DNA from: Candidatus Koribacter versatilis Ellin345 | GTDB taxonomy: Bacteria; Acidobacteriota; Terriglobia; Terriglobales; Acidobacteriaceae | Direction: 5' to 3' | Assembly (NCBI RefSeq): GCF_000014005.1 | Contig: NC_008009.1 | Location: 3,534,001-3,598,000 of the forward strand | Length of the DNA stretch: 64,000 nucleotides | Shown: positions 56,977 through 64,000 of the stretch, in pieces | How positions within the stretch are numbered: the first letter of the stretch is position 1 | Layout of the letters: each line of letters begins with the position of its first letter | The notes under the pieces: model-generated | The model's input: the letters and a program-made list of their open reading frames with translations, nothing else | The model's database searches: none | What the model was told of the DNA's origin: nothing | Position numbers and translations under genes: made by a program

Positions 56977-58488
56977 TTATTTCGCGGCGGGCGCTACCAC
57001 GACCGCGTGCGACTTGCCGTCCATGGTGATCACGTAATTCACTGCGCCAGGCATTTCGTTTGCGGGCTTCGATGGCGTTGCTGCCGGAGGCACGGGACTC
57101 GTCTGTTTCGCCGGGTCTTTACCCAGGTTCTTGGGGCCTTGCGCACGCGTCCCGAAGAACTTCGGTGCCACCTGCGGGAACATGGCAAACGTCAGCACGT
57201 CTTCATCGCTGCCGTTGCAGCCCTTCAGTGCCAGAGCATCGGTGCGCAGCTTCTCCCACTCCGGTTGCAGCAGCTCCGCCGGACGACACGTGATCGCTTT
57301 CTTCTTGGCGTGCTGCTCTGCCTTCGCCAGGACTTCGGGCTCCTTCGGCCCAAGGGTGGAACCGTAGTAGCCGAGCATCAGGTCGGCGAACTCGCCGGTC
57401 ATCACCTTGTATTTGCCCATGATCACGTTGAAGACGGCCTGCGTGCCCACGATCTGGCTCGATGGCGTCACCAGCGGCGGGAAGCCGGAGTCCTTGCGGA
57501 CGTTCGGAACCTCCAGCAGCACTTCCTGCAGTTTGTCGCCGGCGCCCTGCCCTTTGAGCTGGCTCTCCATGTTGGAGATCATCCCGCCGGGAATCTGGCT
57601 CTTGAAAATTTCGGTTTCCACGCCGGTGATATCGCTGAGGAATTCCTTGTAGCGCGGACGAATCTTTTCGAAGTAGCGGCGGGCTTTGAGGATTCTCGCC
57701 ATGTCGAGCTTGGTCTCGAAACCGGTGCCTTCCAGCATCTCGACGAAGCTCTCGGTGGGATTGTGGCCCGGGCCGAGACACATCGCGCTGATCGCCGTGT
57801 CTACCATGTCGCAGCCGGCTTCCACGGCCTTCATTAGCGAGACCAGCGTCACGCCGGTGGTGGCGTGGCAGTGCACGTGGACCAGCATGTCGTCGCCGCA
57901 CGCTTCCTTAATGCCCTTCACCAGGTCGTACGCCGGTTGAGGCTTCAGCAGGCCAGCCATGTCTTTAATGCAAATCGAGTCGCAGCCCATTTCCTTGAGC
58001 TGCTTTGCCATTTCGACGAACGCCGTGATGGTGTGCACCGGGCTGATGGTGTAGCTGATCGTCCCCTGCGCGTGCTTGCCGGTCTTCTTCACAGCCTTGA
58101 TCGACGTCTGCAGGTTGCGGATGTCGTTCAACGCGTCGAACACCCGGAAGACATCCATGCCGTTCTCGGCGGCCTTGGCGACGAACCGCTCGACTACCGA
58201 ATCTTCATAGTGTCGGTAGCCGAGCAGGTTCTGTCCGCGGAGAAGCATTTGCAATTTCGTCTTGGGCAGGAGCTTCTTAAATTGCCGCAACCGTTCCCAG
58301 GGATCTTCGTTGAGGAAGCGAATGCAGGAGTCGAAGGTGGCTCCGCCCCAACACTCCAGCGACCAGTAGCCGGCGTTGTCGAGGTCCTCGCAGGCGGGAA
58401 CCATGTCTTCCATCGCCATGCGGGTGGCCATCAAACTTTGGTGAGCATCTCGGAGGATGAGGTCGGTGACTTCAATAATTCGTCCCAT
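56977..58488 (-). CDS. Methylmalonyl-CoA carboxyltransferase 5S subunit (pyruvate carboxyltransferase domain)
   Basis: A 503-residue TIM-barrel enzyme with HMGL-like and PYC_OADA parts. Strong 5S identity: RDAHQSLMATRMAMEDM, LECWGGATFDSCIRFLNEDPWERLR, LLRGQNLLGYRHY, IKDMAGLLKPQPAYD (carbamylated Lys region), HVHCHATTGVT (metal His pair) and FKSQIPGGMISNMESQL. The C-terminal tail GAVNYVITMDGK looks like the short beta strand of 5S. It moves the carboxyl group between biotin and pyruvate/oxaloacetate. It is the first gene of the operon, starting at the ATG at 58488. A longer frame to 58539 adds an unconserved N-terminus. Confidence 0.95.
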   Translation of the reverse strand: MGRIIEVTDLILRDAHQSLMATRMAMEDMVPACEDLDNAGYWSLECWGGATFDSCIRFLNEDPWERLRQFKKLLPKTKLQMLLRGQNLLGYRHYEDSVVERFVAKAAENGMDVFRVFDALNDIRNLQTSIKAVKKTGKHAQGTISYTISPVHTITAFVEMAKQLKEMGCDSICIKDMAGLLKPQPAYDLVKGIKEACGDDMLVHVHCHATTGVTLVSLMKAVEAGCDMVDTAISAMCLGPGHNPTESFVEMLEGTGFETKLDMARILKARRYFEKIRPRYKEFLSDITGVETEIFKSQIPGGMISNMESQLKGQGAGDKLQEVLLEVPNVRKDSGFPPLVTPSSQIVGTQAVFNVIMGKYKVMTGEFADLMLGYYGSTLGPKEPEVLAKAEQHAKKKAITCRPAELLQPEWEKLRTDALALKGCNGSDEDVLTFAMFPQVAPKFFGTRAQGPKNLGKDPAKQTSPVPPAATPSKPANEMPGAVNYVITMDGKSHAVVVAPAAK

Positions 58489-58564
58489 AAATGCAGTTCC
58501 AATCTCCGGCGGATCGAGCGTTGCGCCGTCACAACCCATTCAACGCTTGTGACAAGAATGGGGC

Positions 58565-58580
58565 TGTGAGGCTTATCACA
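58565..58580. promoter_or_regulatory. CRP/FNR-type dyad upstream of the transcarboxylase operon
   Basis: TGTGAGGCTTATCACA is a perfect match to TGTGA-N6-TCACA. Its centre is about 84 bp before the 5S start. TTGAAT on the minus strand (58543-58538) sits where a -10 box would be for a site at -41.5. Two extra TGTGA half-sites (58548, 58587) flank it. Confidence 0.6.
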
Positions 58581-58683
58581 AATATCTGTGACTTCTTGCC
58601 TGAACCCGCTACCGAGAGTGTTATCGGCAGATTTCGTGCCGAATATCTAGTTTTAAATGAGAAGTTTCTAAGGAAGGACCAAA

Positions 58684-59520
58684 TCAGGCCCACATCTCCT
58701 GAATCTGTTCCGGGGTGTAGCCTTTTTTCCGCAGCTCACGAAGACTGAGCGCGTCTGTACGCTTCGCCAAGCGCTCTCCGGAGGCATCCCGGAGCAGCGG
58801 ACAGTGATAGAACCGCGGCACCGCGCGACCTAACGCATTGAAAAGCAATATCTGCCGCGCCGTCGAAACCAGCAGATCTTCGCCACGAACCACCTCGGTT
58901 ACCTGCATATCACAATCGTCTGTGACAACCGCAAGCTGATACGCGGGAACGTCGTCGCGCCGCCACAGCACGAAGTCGCCAAAATCCTTCCCCGCGACAT
59001 AACTTCGCTCGCCGAGATTGGCATCCACGAAACGAATGGTCTCGCCGTCAGGCACGCGGAACCGCCAGTTCACGGCCGCTGGATCGATCGTTTCGAAGGT
59101 TGCTCCCGGCGCGGGCCGGCACTTCCCCGGATACACCGGCTCCTCGTCGCCTTCATTCGGCGCCTGGGCGCTCAGTGCCAGGTCCTTCCGCGAACACGTG
59201 CACGGATACACGAATCCCCGCTCCACCAGCAATCGCCAATCGCGCAAATAGAACTCGCGCCGCTTACTCTGTTCATACGGCTCATGCGGGCCGCCGACAT
59301 CTGGCCCCTCCTGCCACACGATCCCAAGCCAGCGTAGGTCTTCAATCATCGCGCTCGCATACTCCGGCTTCGAGCGTTGGGGATCGAGGTCTTCATTGCG
59401 AAAGATCAAAGTGCCGTTGCATTGAAGGGAGCGCTGGTAGGCCGTCCAGAAGGTTCGCGCGTGGCCAAGATGAAGATAGCCGGTGGGAGAAGGCGCGATG
59501 CGGCCGCGATAGGAACTCAC
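58684..59520 (-). CDS. gluQ: Glutamyl-Q tRNA(Asp) synthetase
   Basis: A 278-residue class I synthetase paralog that lacks the anticodon-binding domain of GluRS. It has the HIGH-type HLGH (residues 17-20), a zinc site with CTC and YPGKC, and the KMSKS-type region ERLAKR near residue 250. It transfers glutamate to queuosine at position 34 of tRNA(Asp). The gene lies 21 nt downstream of feoA in the same direction. Confidence 0.92.
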   Translation of the reverse strand: MSSYRGRIAPSPTGYLHLGHARTFWTAYQRSLQCNGTLIFRNEDLDPQRSKPEYASAMIEDLRWLGIVWQEGPDVGGPHEPYEQSKRREFYLRDWRLLVERGFVYPCTCSRKDLALSAQAPNEGDEEPVYPGKCRPAPGATFETIDPAAVNWRFRVPDGETIRFVDANLGERSYVAGKDFGDFVLWRRDDVPAYQLAVVTDDCDMQVTEVVRGEDLLVSTARQILLFNALGRAVPRFYHCPLLRDASGERLAKRTDALSLRELRKKGYTPEQIQEMWA

Positions 59521-59542
59521 GACAAGATGTTAAACGAGAACG

Positions 59543-59851
59543 CTAGACCACCCTGACCCTGATCCTTTTGGCCACGCCGCGTGCGATTGCCACGGCGCTG
59601 CCGCCGATCTCCAGCAAGATCGGCCCGCCCATCGGCGCGATCGCGCGTACGTGGGCGCGTTCCTCTTCGCGGATGCCCAATTGCCCGAGCATCTTCACGT
59701 GTTCCACGTCATTGGGCAATGCAACGATCTCGATCTCGGTATGGTTCGGCACTCGGTCGAGCGAGACGCCGGGTTTTCGGGCTGCGGCTTTAGCTGCCAT
59801 CAAGTCCCAAGATAATGGTTCGATGAGGATTCCCACTGTGTTCTCCGTCAC
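59543..59851 (-). CDS. feoA: FeoA-like protein
   Basis: A 102-residue small SH3-like protein (GVSLDRVPNHTEIEIVALPNDVEHVKMLGQLGIREEERAHVRAIAPMGGPILLEIGGSAVAIARGVAKRIRVRVV). It matches FeoA, with an extra N-terminal segment of about 25 residues. It lies 6 nt downstream of feoB; most feo operons have the reverse order. The start is GTG at 59851 or ATG at 59800; the shorter form is nearer to normal FeoA length. It is thought to modulate FeoB activity. Confidence 0.88.
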   Translation of the reverse strand: MTENTVGILIEPLSWDLMAAKAAARKPGVSLDRVPNHTEIEIVALPNDVEHVKMLGQLGIREEERAHVRAIAPMGGPILLEIGGSAVAIARGVAKRIRVRVV

Positions 59852-59857
59852 AATGCA

Positions 59858-61765
59858 CTATGGCAACGCTACCGCCACCAGCCGCGCGATCACGCACACG
59901 AGCACGGCCAGGGCAAACGTATAAGCCATCGCATAAGTGGTTAACTTCTTGCCGACCTCTTTCGCCAAGGCCGCAACCGTTGAGAGGCAAGGCATATAGA
60001 ACGTTATAAAGAGCGTATAACCCACAATCTGCGCCGTCGTCATAACGGTGTTCACATGCGACGTCCCAAGCGCCTGCGCCAGCATGATCAACGTGAGTTC
60101 TTTGCGCAGTAGACCGAAGATTAATGTCGTCCCGACCGCGAAGGGCAACCCGAGCAACTTCGTCAGTGGCGAAAGAGCGAGATTGATGGCGTGGTCCCAA
60201 CCGAAGTAATTTGCCAGGGCCAACACCACGCTGCCACCAATCAGTAACGGCCAGCAGAGGGTGATGAACTCGCGCAGGCGAAGCCAGACTTTGCTCAGCA
60301 GGATGCTCAAGCGCGGCCACTGGTAGCGCGGAACTTCCAGCACCATGCCCGGTGAAACTTCCGGCCATATCTTGCGCATCATCCATCCGGAGCCGACAAC
60401 GATCGCGATATTCAATACGAAGATGGCCAGCGCCCACCATGGGCCGAGATAGAACGCCACCAAAGCGAAGATGACATTGGATCGCGCCGAACATGGCACC
60501 AGGATCGCCAGTACGCTCGCAATAAACCGGTCTCGTCGCGACGGCAAAATCCGCGCCGCCATGCAGGCAGGCACGCTGCATCCATAGCCGAGAATCAGCG
60601 GCAGCATCGAGGTCCCATGCAGCCCGATGCGATGCAACAGCCCATCCATCAGGTATGCCACGCGCGGCAGGTATCCAATATCTTCAAGAACTGCCAACCC
60701 AAACAGGAATGGAATCAAGTAGGGCAGTACGATCGCAGCCCCTCCGACCAGGCCGTCCCATGCACTTTTGAATAGGGTGAAGCGCAGTGTTTGCTGGTTC
60801 ATGCCGTGACTCAGCCTGTCGAAACCGATAGCAAGCTTCGCCTGCAGAAAATCTTCGATGTGCGAGCCGATGCCAAAGACAATCCAGAAGAATCCGATCA
60901 GCAACCCGAACAAAACGAGGTAGCCCCACACCGGGTGGGTGACGACGGAATCGAGCTTATTGCGAATATCGGATTGCGGCTTGCCAACTGTGGCAACCTG
61001 CTCGAACACTCGCAAGCTCACGTCGTGGCGTTCGCCCATCACGATAGCGTCGCCGGTGCGGCCGCGTTTGCGTTCCAGCGCCGCCTTCAGCTTCAGTGCT
61101 TGGGCGGAAATCTCCGGCGCCCGTAGCGAATAGCAGAAGCCGGTTTCGAGATAACGAATGGCGCGAAACTTGTTCGGATATGGGCTATCGTCTTCGGCGT
61201 CGCGAATCATAAACTCGATCCGGTTCACGACCGACGCAACATCTTTGTCCCATGCCAGCGCCTCCGAATCGGCGGGCGCAATCCGTATCGTGTCTTTAAT
61301 GGCCGCGAAGAGCTTGTCGAACCCTTCACCCCGGCGGGCCACGGTCTTCACCACCGGAATCCCGAGTAATTCGCTCAATTTCGCGCTATCGATGGTGATG
61401 CCCTTACGTACGGCGTCGTCCGCCATGTTCAGGCAGACCACCATGGGAATCCCCAACTCGCGCAGTTCCAGCGTGAGTTCAAGACTGCGGCAGAGCAACG
61501 ATGCGTCCACCACATTGATGATGAGGTCAATCTTGTGGTCGAGAAGATATTCACCCGCGATGGATTCCGCGCGGTTGGAGCCAGTCAGCGTATAAGTGCC
61601 TGGCAGGTCCACCAGTTCCGCAACGAATCCGTTGAGTCGGATGTTGCCGGTGGTGACCTTGACCGAACTGCCGGGGAAATTCGCCGTTTCCGAACGGTAA
61701 CCCGCTACGTAGTTGAGGATTGTGCTCTTGCCGCAATTCGGTTGGCCTGCCAGGGCGATACGCAT
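59858..61765 (-). CDS. feoB: Ferrous iron transporter FeoB
   Basis: A 635-residue Fe(II) permease. The N-terminal G-protein domain has G1 GQPNCGKST (7-15), G3 DLPGTY (53-58), G4 NMAD (113-116) and a guanine-dissociation-inhibitor-like spacer. The remainder is a polytopic domain with two GATE-like regions (YLIPFLFGLAVLEDIGYLPRVAYLMD, LHGTSMLPLILGYGCSVPAC) and the nucleoside-recognition core. It imports Fe2+ under low oxygen or acid conditions. Its upstream region has a CRP/FNR-type dyad and a hexamer repeat. Confidence 0.96.
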   Translation of the reverse strand: MRIALAGQPNCGKSTILNYVAGYRSETANFPGSSVKVTTGNIRLNGFVAELVDLPGTYTLTGSNRAESIAGEYLLDHKIDLIINVVDASLLCRSLELTLELRELGIPMVVCLNMADDAVRKGITIDSAKLSELLGIPVVKTVARRGEGFDKLFAAIKDTIRIAPADSEALAWDKDVASVVNRIEFMIRDAEDDSPYPNKFRAIRYLETGFCYSLRAPEISAQALKLKAALERKRGRTGDAIVMGERHDVSLRVFEQVATVGKPQSDIRNKLDSVVTHPVWGYLVLFGLLIGFFWIVFGIGSHIEDFLQAKLAIGFDRLSHGMNQQTLRFTLFKSAWDGLVGGAAIVLPYLIPFLFGLAVLEDIGYLPRVAYLMDGLLHRIGLHGTSMLPLILGYGCSVPACMAARILPSRRDRFIASVLAILVPCSARSNVIFALVAFYLGPWWALAIFVLNIAIVVGSGWMMRKIWPEVSPGMVLEVPRYQWPRLSILLSKVWLRLREFITLCWPLLIGGSVVLALANYFGWDHAINLALSPLTKLLGLPFAVGTTLIFGLLRKELTLIMLAQALGTSHVNTVMTTAQIVGYTLFITFYMPCLSTVAALAKEVGKKLTTYAMAYTFALAVLVCVIARLVAVALP

Positions 61766-61810
61766 GAGTTCTATACCAAACTCAGGCTACGCGGGCCCTG
61801 ACACAGGGGA

Positions 61811-61826
61811 TGTGACATAGGTCACT
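61811..61826. promoter_or_regulatory. CRP/FNR-type dyad upstream of feoB
   Basis: TGTGACATAGGTCACT matches TGTGA-N6-TCACA at nine of ten fixed positions. Its centre is about 53 bp before the feoB start. It lies in the 207-bp gap (61766-61972) between divergent feoB and the Rsm22-type gene. Confidence 0.5.
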
Positions 61827-61845
61827 CTGAGCTGTGTTTCTTGAA

Positions 61846-61880
61846 CATTGTTTTCATTTTCAATTTCATCTCCATTTTGG
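61846..61880. promoter_or_regulatory. AT-rich hexamer repeat upstream of feoB (possible Fur-like site)
   Basis: TTTTCA occurs twice in direct succession, followed by ATTTCA and TCTCCA (61851-61874). On the other strand this reads TGAAAT-TGAAAA-TGAAAA. Hexamer repeats of this kind resemble Fur-box organisation (NATWAT repeats), but the match to the classical GATAAT is poor. Confidence 0.3.
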
Positions 61881-61972
61881 AACCGTTGTCCACCACAGGG
61901 CTGCAGAAACACAGAGTTTTTGCGAAACAGGTTTCAGTGACTCCGTGCCTCTGCGGTGAATAAGATGTATTC

Positions 61973-62929
61973 GTGCGAATTCCAGATGAGTTGAAGCGCG
62001 CGATTGACGACCAGGCGGCCGGTATTCCGGGAATCACTCGCGCCGCTGCCGATGTCAGCGCAGCATATCGAAAGGGCGAGTTCGATTCCGCTCCGTTGAA
62101 GACGGCTACGCATCGACTTGCGTATCTGCAGGTTCGGATGCCCGCGACCTACGCGGCCTGCCGACACGTCTTCCAGAAAACGCAGGAGAAGATGCCAGGC
62201 TTCGCTCCGGAATCACTGCTCGATCTCGGCGCGGGACCGGGCACAGCTTGCTGGGCAGCAGTGGAACTCTTCCCTTCTATCCAGAAGGTCGCGCTGGTGG
62301 AACGCGATCTCGAACTGTTACGTATGGGGAAATCGCTCGCGCAAAGTTGTGAGCCTCTGAAGAACGCCAACTGGCTCTCCGCCGACATTCGCGCCTTCAC
62401 GCCCGATGCGCACGATCTCGTCGTCATTTCTTATACTCTCGGCGAACTCAAGGCCGCTGAAGCGCAGCGTCTCGTTCGCGCCGCATGGAAAGTTGCGAAG
62501 TTGCTTATCCTGATCGAGCCCGGCACACCCAAAGCGTTCGCCCGAATGGCCGACCTCCGCAAACAGCTCATTGCAGACGGCGCCACGATGGCCGCTCCCT
62601 GCCCGCACGAACGCGAATGTCCGCTTCTCGTTCGCGGCGATTGGTGCCACTTCTCCGAACGGCTCGAACGTACTGCGGAACATCGCCGCATCAAGGGGGG
62701 CTCGCTCGGCTATGAAGATGAGAAGTTTTGCTACCTCTCAGCCACGCGATTGCCGCTCGCAGACCGTCGCGGCCGAATCGTGCGCCATCCGCGGATTCAT
62801 TCCGGCTTCGTGCAATTGGAAGTCTGCGCGCCGGACGACCTGAAAAAGATCACGGTCACGAAGTCGCTGAAAGAGACCTACCGCTCCGCCCGCAAAGCCG
62901 AGTGGGGCGACCAGTGGTCGTCTAGCTGA
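61973..62929 (+). CDS. Rsm22-family methyltransferase-like protein
   Basis: A 318-residue SAM-dependent methyltransferase fold: LLDLGAGPGTACWAA (motif I), VALVERDLEL (motif II acidic) and VVISYTLGELKA. The C-terminal part has a cysteine set (CPHERECPLLVRGDWC, four Cys) of the Rsm22 family, thought to hold an Fe-S cluster or zinc. Mitochondrial relatives are linked to small-subunit ribosome assembly. It starts with GTG at 61973. The stop overlaps the end of the convergent aminotransferase by 8 nt. The bacterial function is not known. Confidence 0.88.
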   Translation: MRIPDELKRAIDDQAAGIPGITRAAADVSAAYRKGEFDSAPLKTATHRLAYLQVRMPATYAACRHVFQKTQEKMPGFAPESLLDLGAGPGTACWAAVELFPSIQKVALVERDLELLRMGKSLAQSCEPLKNANWLSADIRAFTPDAHDLVVISYTLGELKAAEAQRLVRAAWKVAKLLILIEPGTPKAFARMADLRKQLIADGATMAAPCPHERECPLLVRGDWCHFSERLERTAEHRRIKGGSLGYEDEKFCYLSATRLPLADRRGRIVRHPRIHSGFVQLEVCAPDDLKKITVTKSLKETYRSARKAEWGDQWSSS

Positions 62930-63980
62930 ATAGCGTCGCGTTCGAGTGCCGCACTGGCGCGTAGCTCGACGATTGCGGCTGTCGCATTACATCCTCGAAA
63001 GCGCTCCGAAACCGCACCATCTCTTGCGGCGTGCCCACGGTAACGCGGACATGTGTCTGCCATATCGGCCAGGCGCGTCCGATCAGGATTCCCTTACCTG
63101 CCATGCCGGCGATCACCGTCTGCGTCGGACGCTTCGCATCGAGCATGAAGTGGTTCGCCTGCGATGGCACATATGCGAATCCCTTCGAAGTCAGCCAGTC
63201 AAAGGTCTCCTGCCGCGCATCGGCGTTGATCGTCTTCCGCTTCGCAACCAGCGACGCATCTTTCAAGCTTGCGATCCCTGCCTGCGTCGCGGTCACCGGA
63301 CACATTGTCCATCCACCTTGTTCGCGCACTTTTTTGAGCAGGTCGGGACGCGCTACAGCCGCACCTAACCGCGCTCCGGCCATTCCATAAAGCTTGCTGA
63401 AGGTGCGCAGCACCACGATGTCTTTGTCCGCTGCTGCAAGGTCGAGGCAAGGCGTCGCATCGGAAAAGTGGATGTAGGCTTCATCGAGCACTACGATCGA
63501 GCCCTTGGGCTTGTTCGCGAGCAGCCACTCGACATCCGCTCGGCTCGTCACCGACCCAGTGGGATTGTTCGGCGACGCGACATAGTACACTCCGGCATTC
63601 GGCGAAGCCGCCACCATCGCCCGCACATCGTGCGAGTAGTCTTTCGCGAGCGGCACTTTCAAGACCTTCACGCCCATGGCATCTGCTGTCCGCGCCGCAG
63701 CTTCATAGCCGGGGTCCGCAATCACGAGTGGTTTCTCTGCATTACAGAATGCCGAAACACAGTACGAAAGCGGTTGGCTCGATCCTGAGTATGGATCTAC
63801 GTACTCCGTTTTCAGTCCACCCTGGGATGCAAACAAACTCACGAACTCCTCCGCGTACTCGTCGTGATAGCGTCCGCTCTCCGCAATCGCTGTGGTCATC
63901 GCGGCGCGCGCCGCCTCGCACGGACCTAACGGATTCTCATTCGCATTCAGAAACACGGCGATGGGACCAACGGCTTTCAT
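62922..63980 (-). CDS. HisC-type PLP-dependent aminotransferase, 5' end uncertain (window edge)
   Basis: A 352-residue class I/II aminotransferase of the histidinol-phosphate type. The N-terminus has the family motif NANENPLGPC, then YVASPNNPTGSV, VLDEAYIHFSD and the Schiff-base lysine in RTFSKLYGMAGARLG. The frame stays open past the ATG at 63980 to the window end, with FAQRRS before the ATG. That looks like the end of a signal peptide, so the true start may lie beyond 64000, and a Tat/Sec-exported variant is possible. Its role in histidine synthesis or in another amine reaction is open. It overlaps the Rsm22 stop by 8 nt. Confidence 0.88.
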   Translation of the reverse strand: MKAVGPIAVFLNANENPLGPCEAARAAMTTAIAESGRYHDEYAEEFVSLFASQGGLKTEYVDPYSGSSQPLSYCVSAFCNAEKPLVIADPGYEAAARTADAMGVKVLKVPLAKDYSHDVRAMVAASPNAGVYYVASPNNPTGSVTSRADVEWLLANKPKGSIVVLDEAYIHFSDATPCLDLAAADKDIVVLRTFSKLYGMAGARLGAAVARPDLLKKVREQGGWTMCPVTATQAGIASLKDASLVAKRKTINADARQETFDWLTSKGFAYVPSQANHFMLDAKRPTQTVIAGMAGKGILIGRAWPIWQTHVRVTVGTPQEMVRFRSAFEDVMRQPQSSSYAPVRHSNATLFS

Positions 63981-64000
63981 GCTCCGTCGTTGCGCGAACG

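Overview
The window (about 60% G+C, dense, almost entirely protein coding) looks like a chromosomal segment of an Acidobacteriota bacterium, most likely a Terriglobia / Koribacter-like soil organism. This is inferred from the acidobacterial-type VWFA-related secreted protein, the DUF3857-transglutaminase-TPR protein, the joint alternative complex III / caa3 oxidase operon, the many two-component kinases and the families of intergenic hairpin repeats. No rRNA, tRNA, CRISPR array, prophage or insertion sequence was recognised. No second species is needed to explain the content.

Layout, left to right. 1-2.4 kb: the end of an ABC exporter (ATPase plus ABC-2 permease) and a GAF/anti-sigma-type ATPase. 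2.5-4.8 kb: glpF-glpK glycerol uptake and phosphorylation. 4.9-12.6 kb: a type IV pilin-like prepilin, a PhoR/PhoB-type two-component pair, a 1013-residue FAD/Fe-S dehydrogenase of the YdiJ type and a zinc-ribbon membrane protein. The gaps here carry hairpin repeats. 12.7-25.4 kb: one minus-strand operon encoding the quinol-to-oxygen branch of respiration: ActA-B-C-D-E-F, a small membrane protein, SCO, and caa3 oxidase subunits II, I, III and IV. 25.7-31.8 kb: a transglutaminase/TPR protein and an ADP-forming acyl-CoA synthetase fused to a GNAT acetyltransferase. 32-36 kb: metallophosphoesterase, VWFA protein, SRPBCC protein and zinc alcohol dehydrogenase. 36-38.6 kb: purM and purN, separated by an inverted membrane-protein gene. 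38.6-49.5 kb: an inward-rectifier K+ channel, a large hybrid kinase, a polyferredoxin, an APC permease, a hybrid kinase/NtrC-type regulator pair and a PilZ protein. 49.8-53.8 kb: a LolA-like protein and a large BNR/sortilin-type propeller protein. 53.9-58.5 kb: a methylmalonyl-CoA carboxyltransferase (transcarboxylase) operon with methylmalonyl-CoA epimerase. 58.7-64 kb: gluQ, feoB-feoA, an Rsm22-type methyltransferase and an aminotransferase cut by the right edge.

The most interesting unifying signal is regulatory. Five upstream regions carry a CRP/FNR-type dyad (TGTGA-N6-TCACA or close): those of the ACIII/caa3 operon, the transcarboxylase operon, the acyl-CoA synthetase/acetyltransferase, the polyferredoxin and feoB. 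Two of the five are perfect. These genes all concern respiration, fermentation-type carbon flow, iron or protein acylation, so a shared CRP/FNR-family regulator is a testable proposal. The second signal is a pair of intergenic repeat families whose flanks are constant while the hairpin stems differ and remain self-complementary. Start codons were chosen from ribosome-binding sites and family lengths. Statements about homology are recognition from the protein sequences, not database results.
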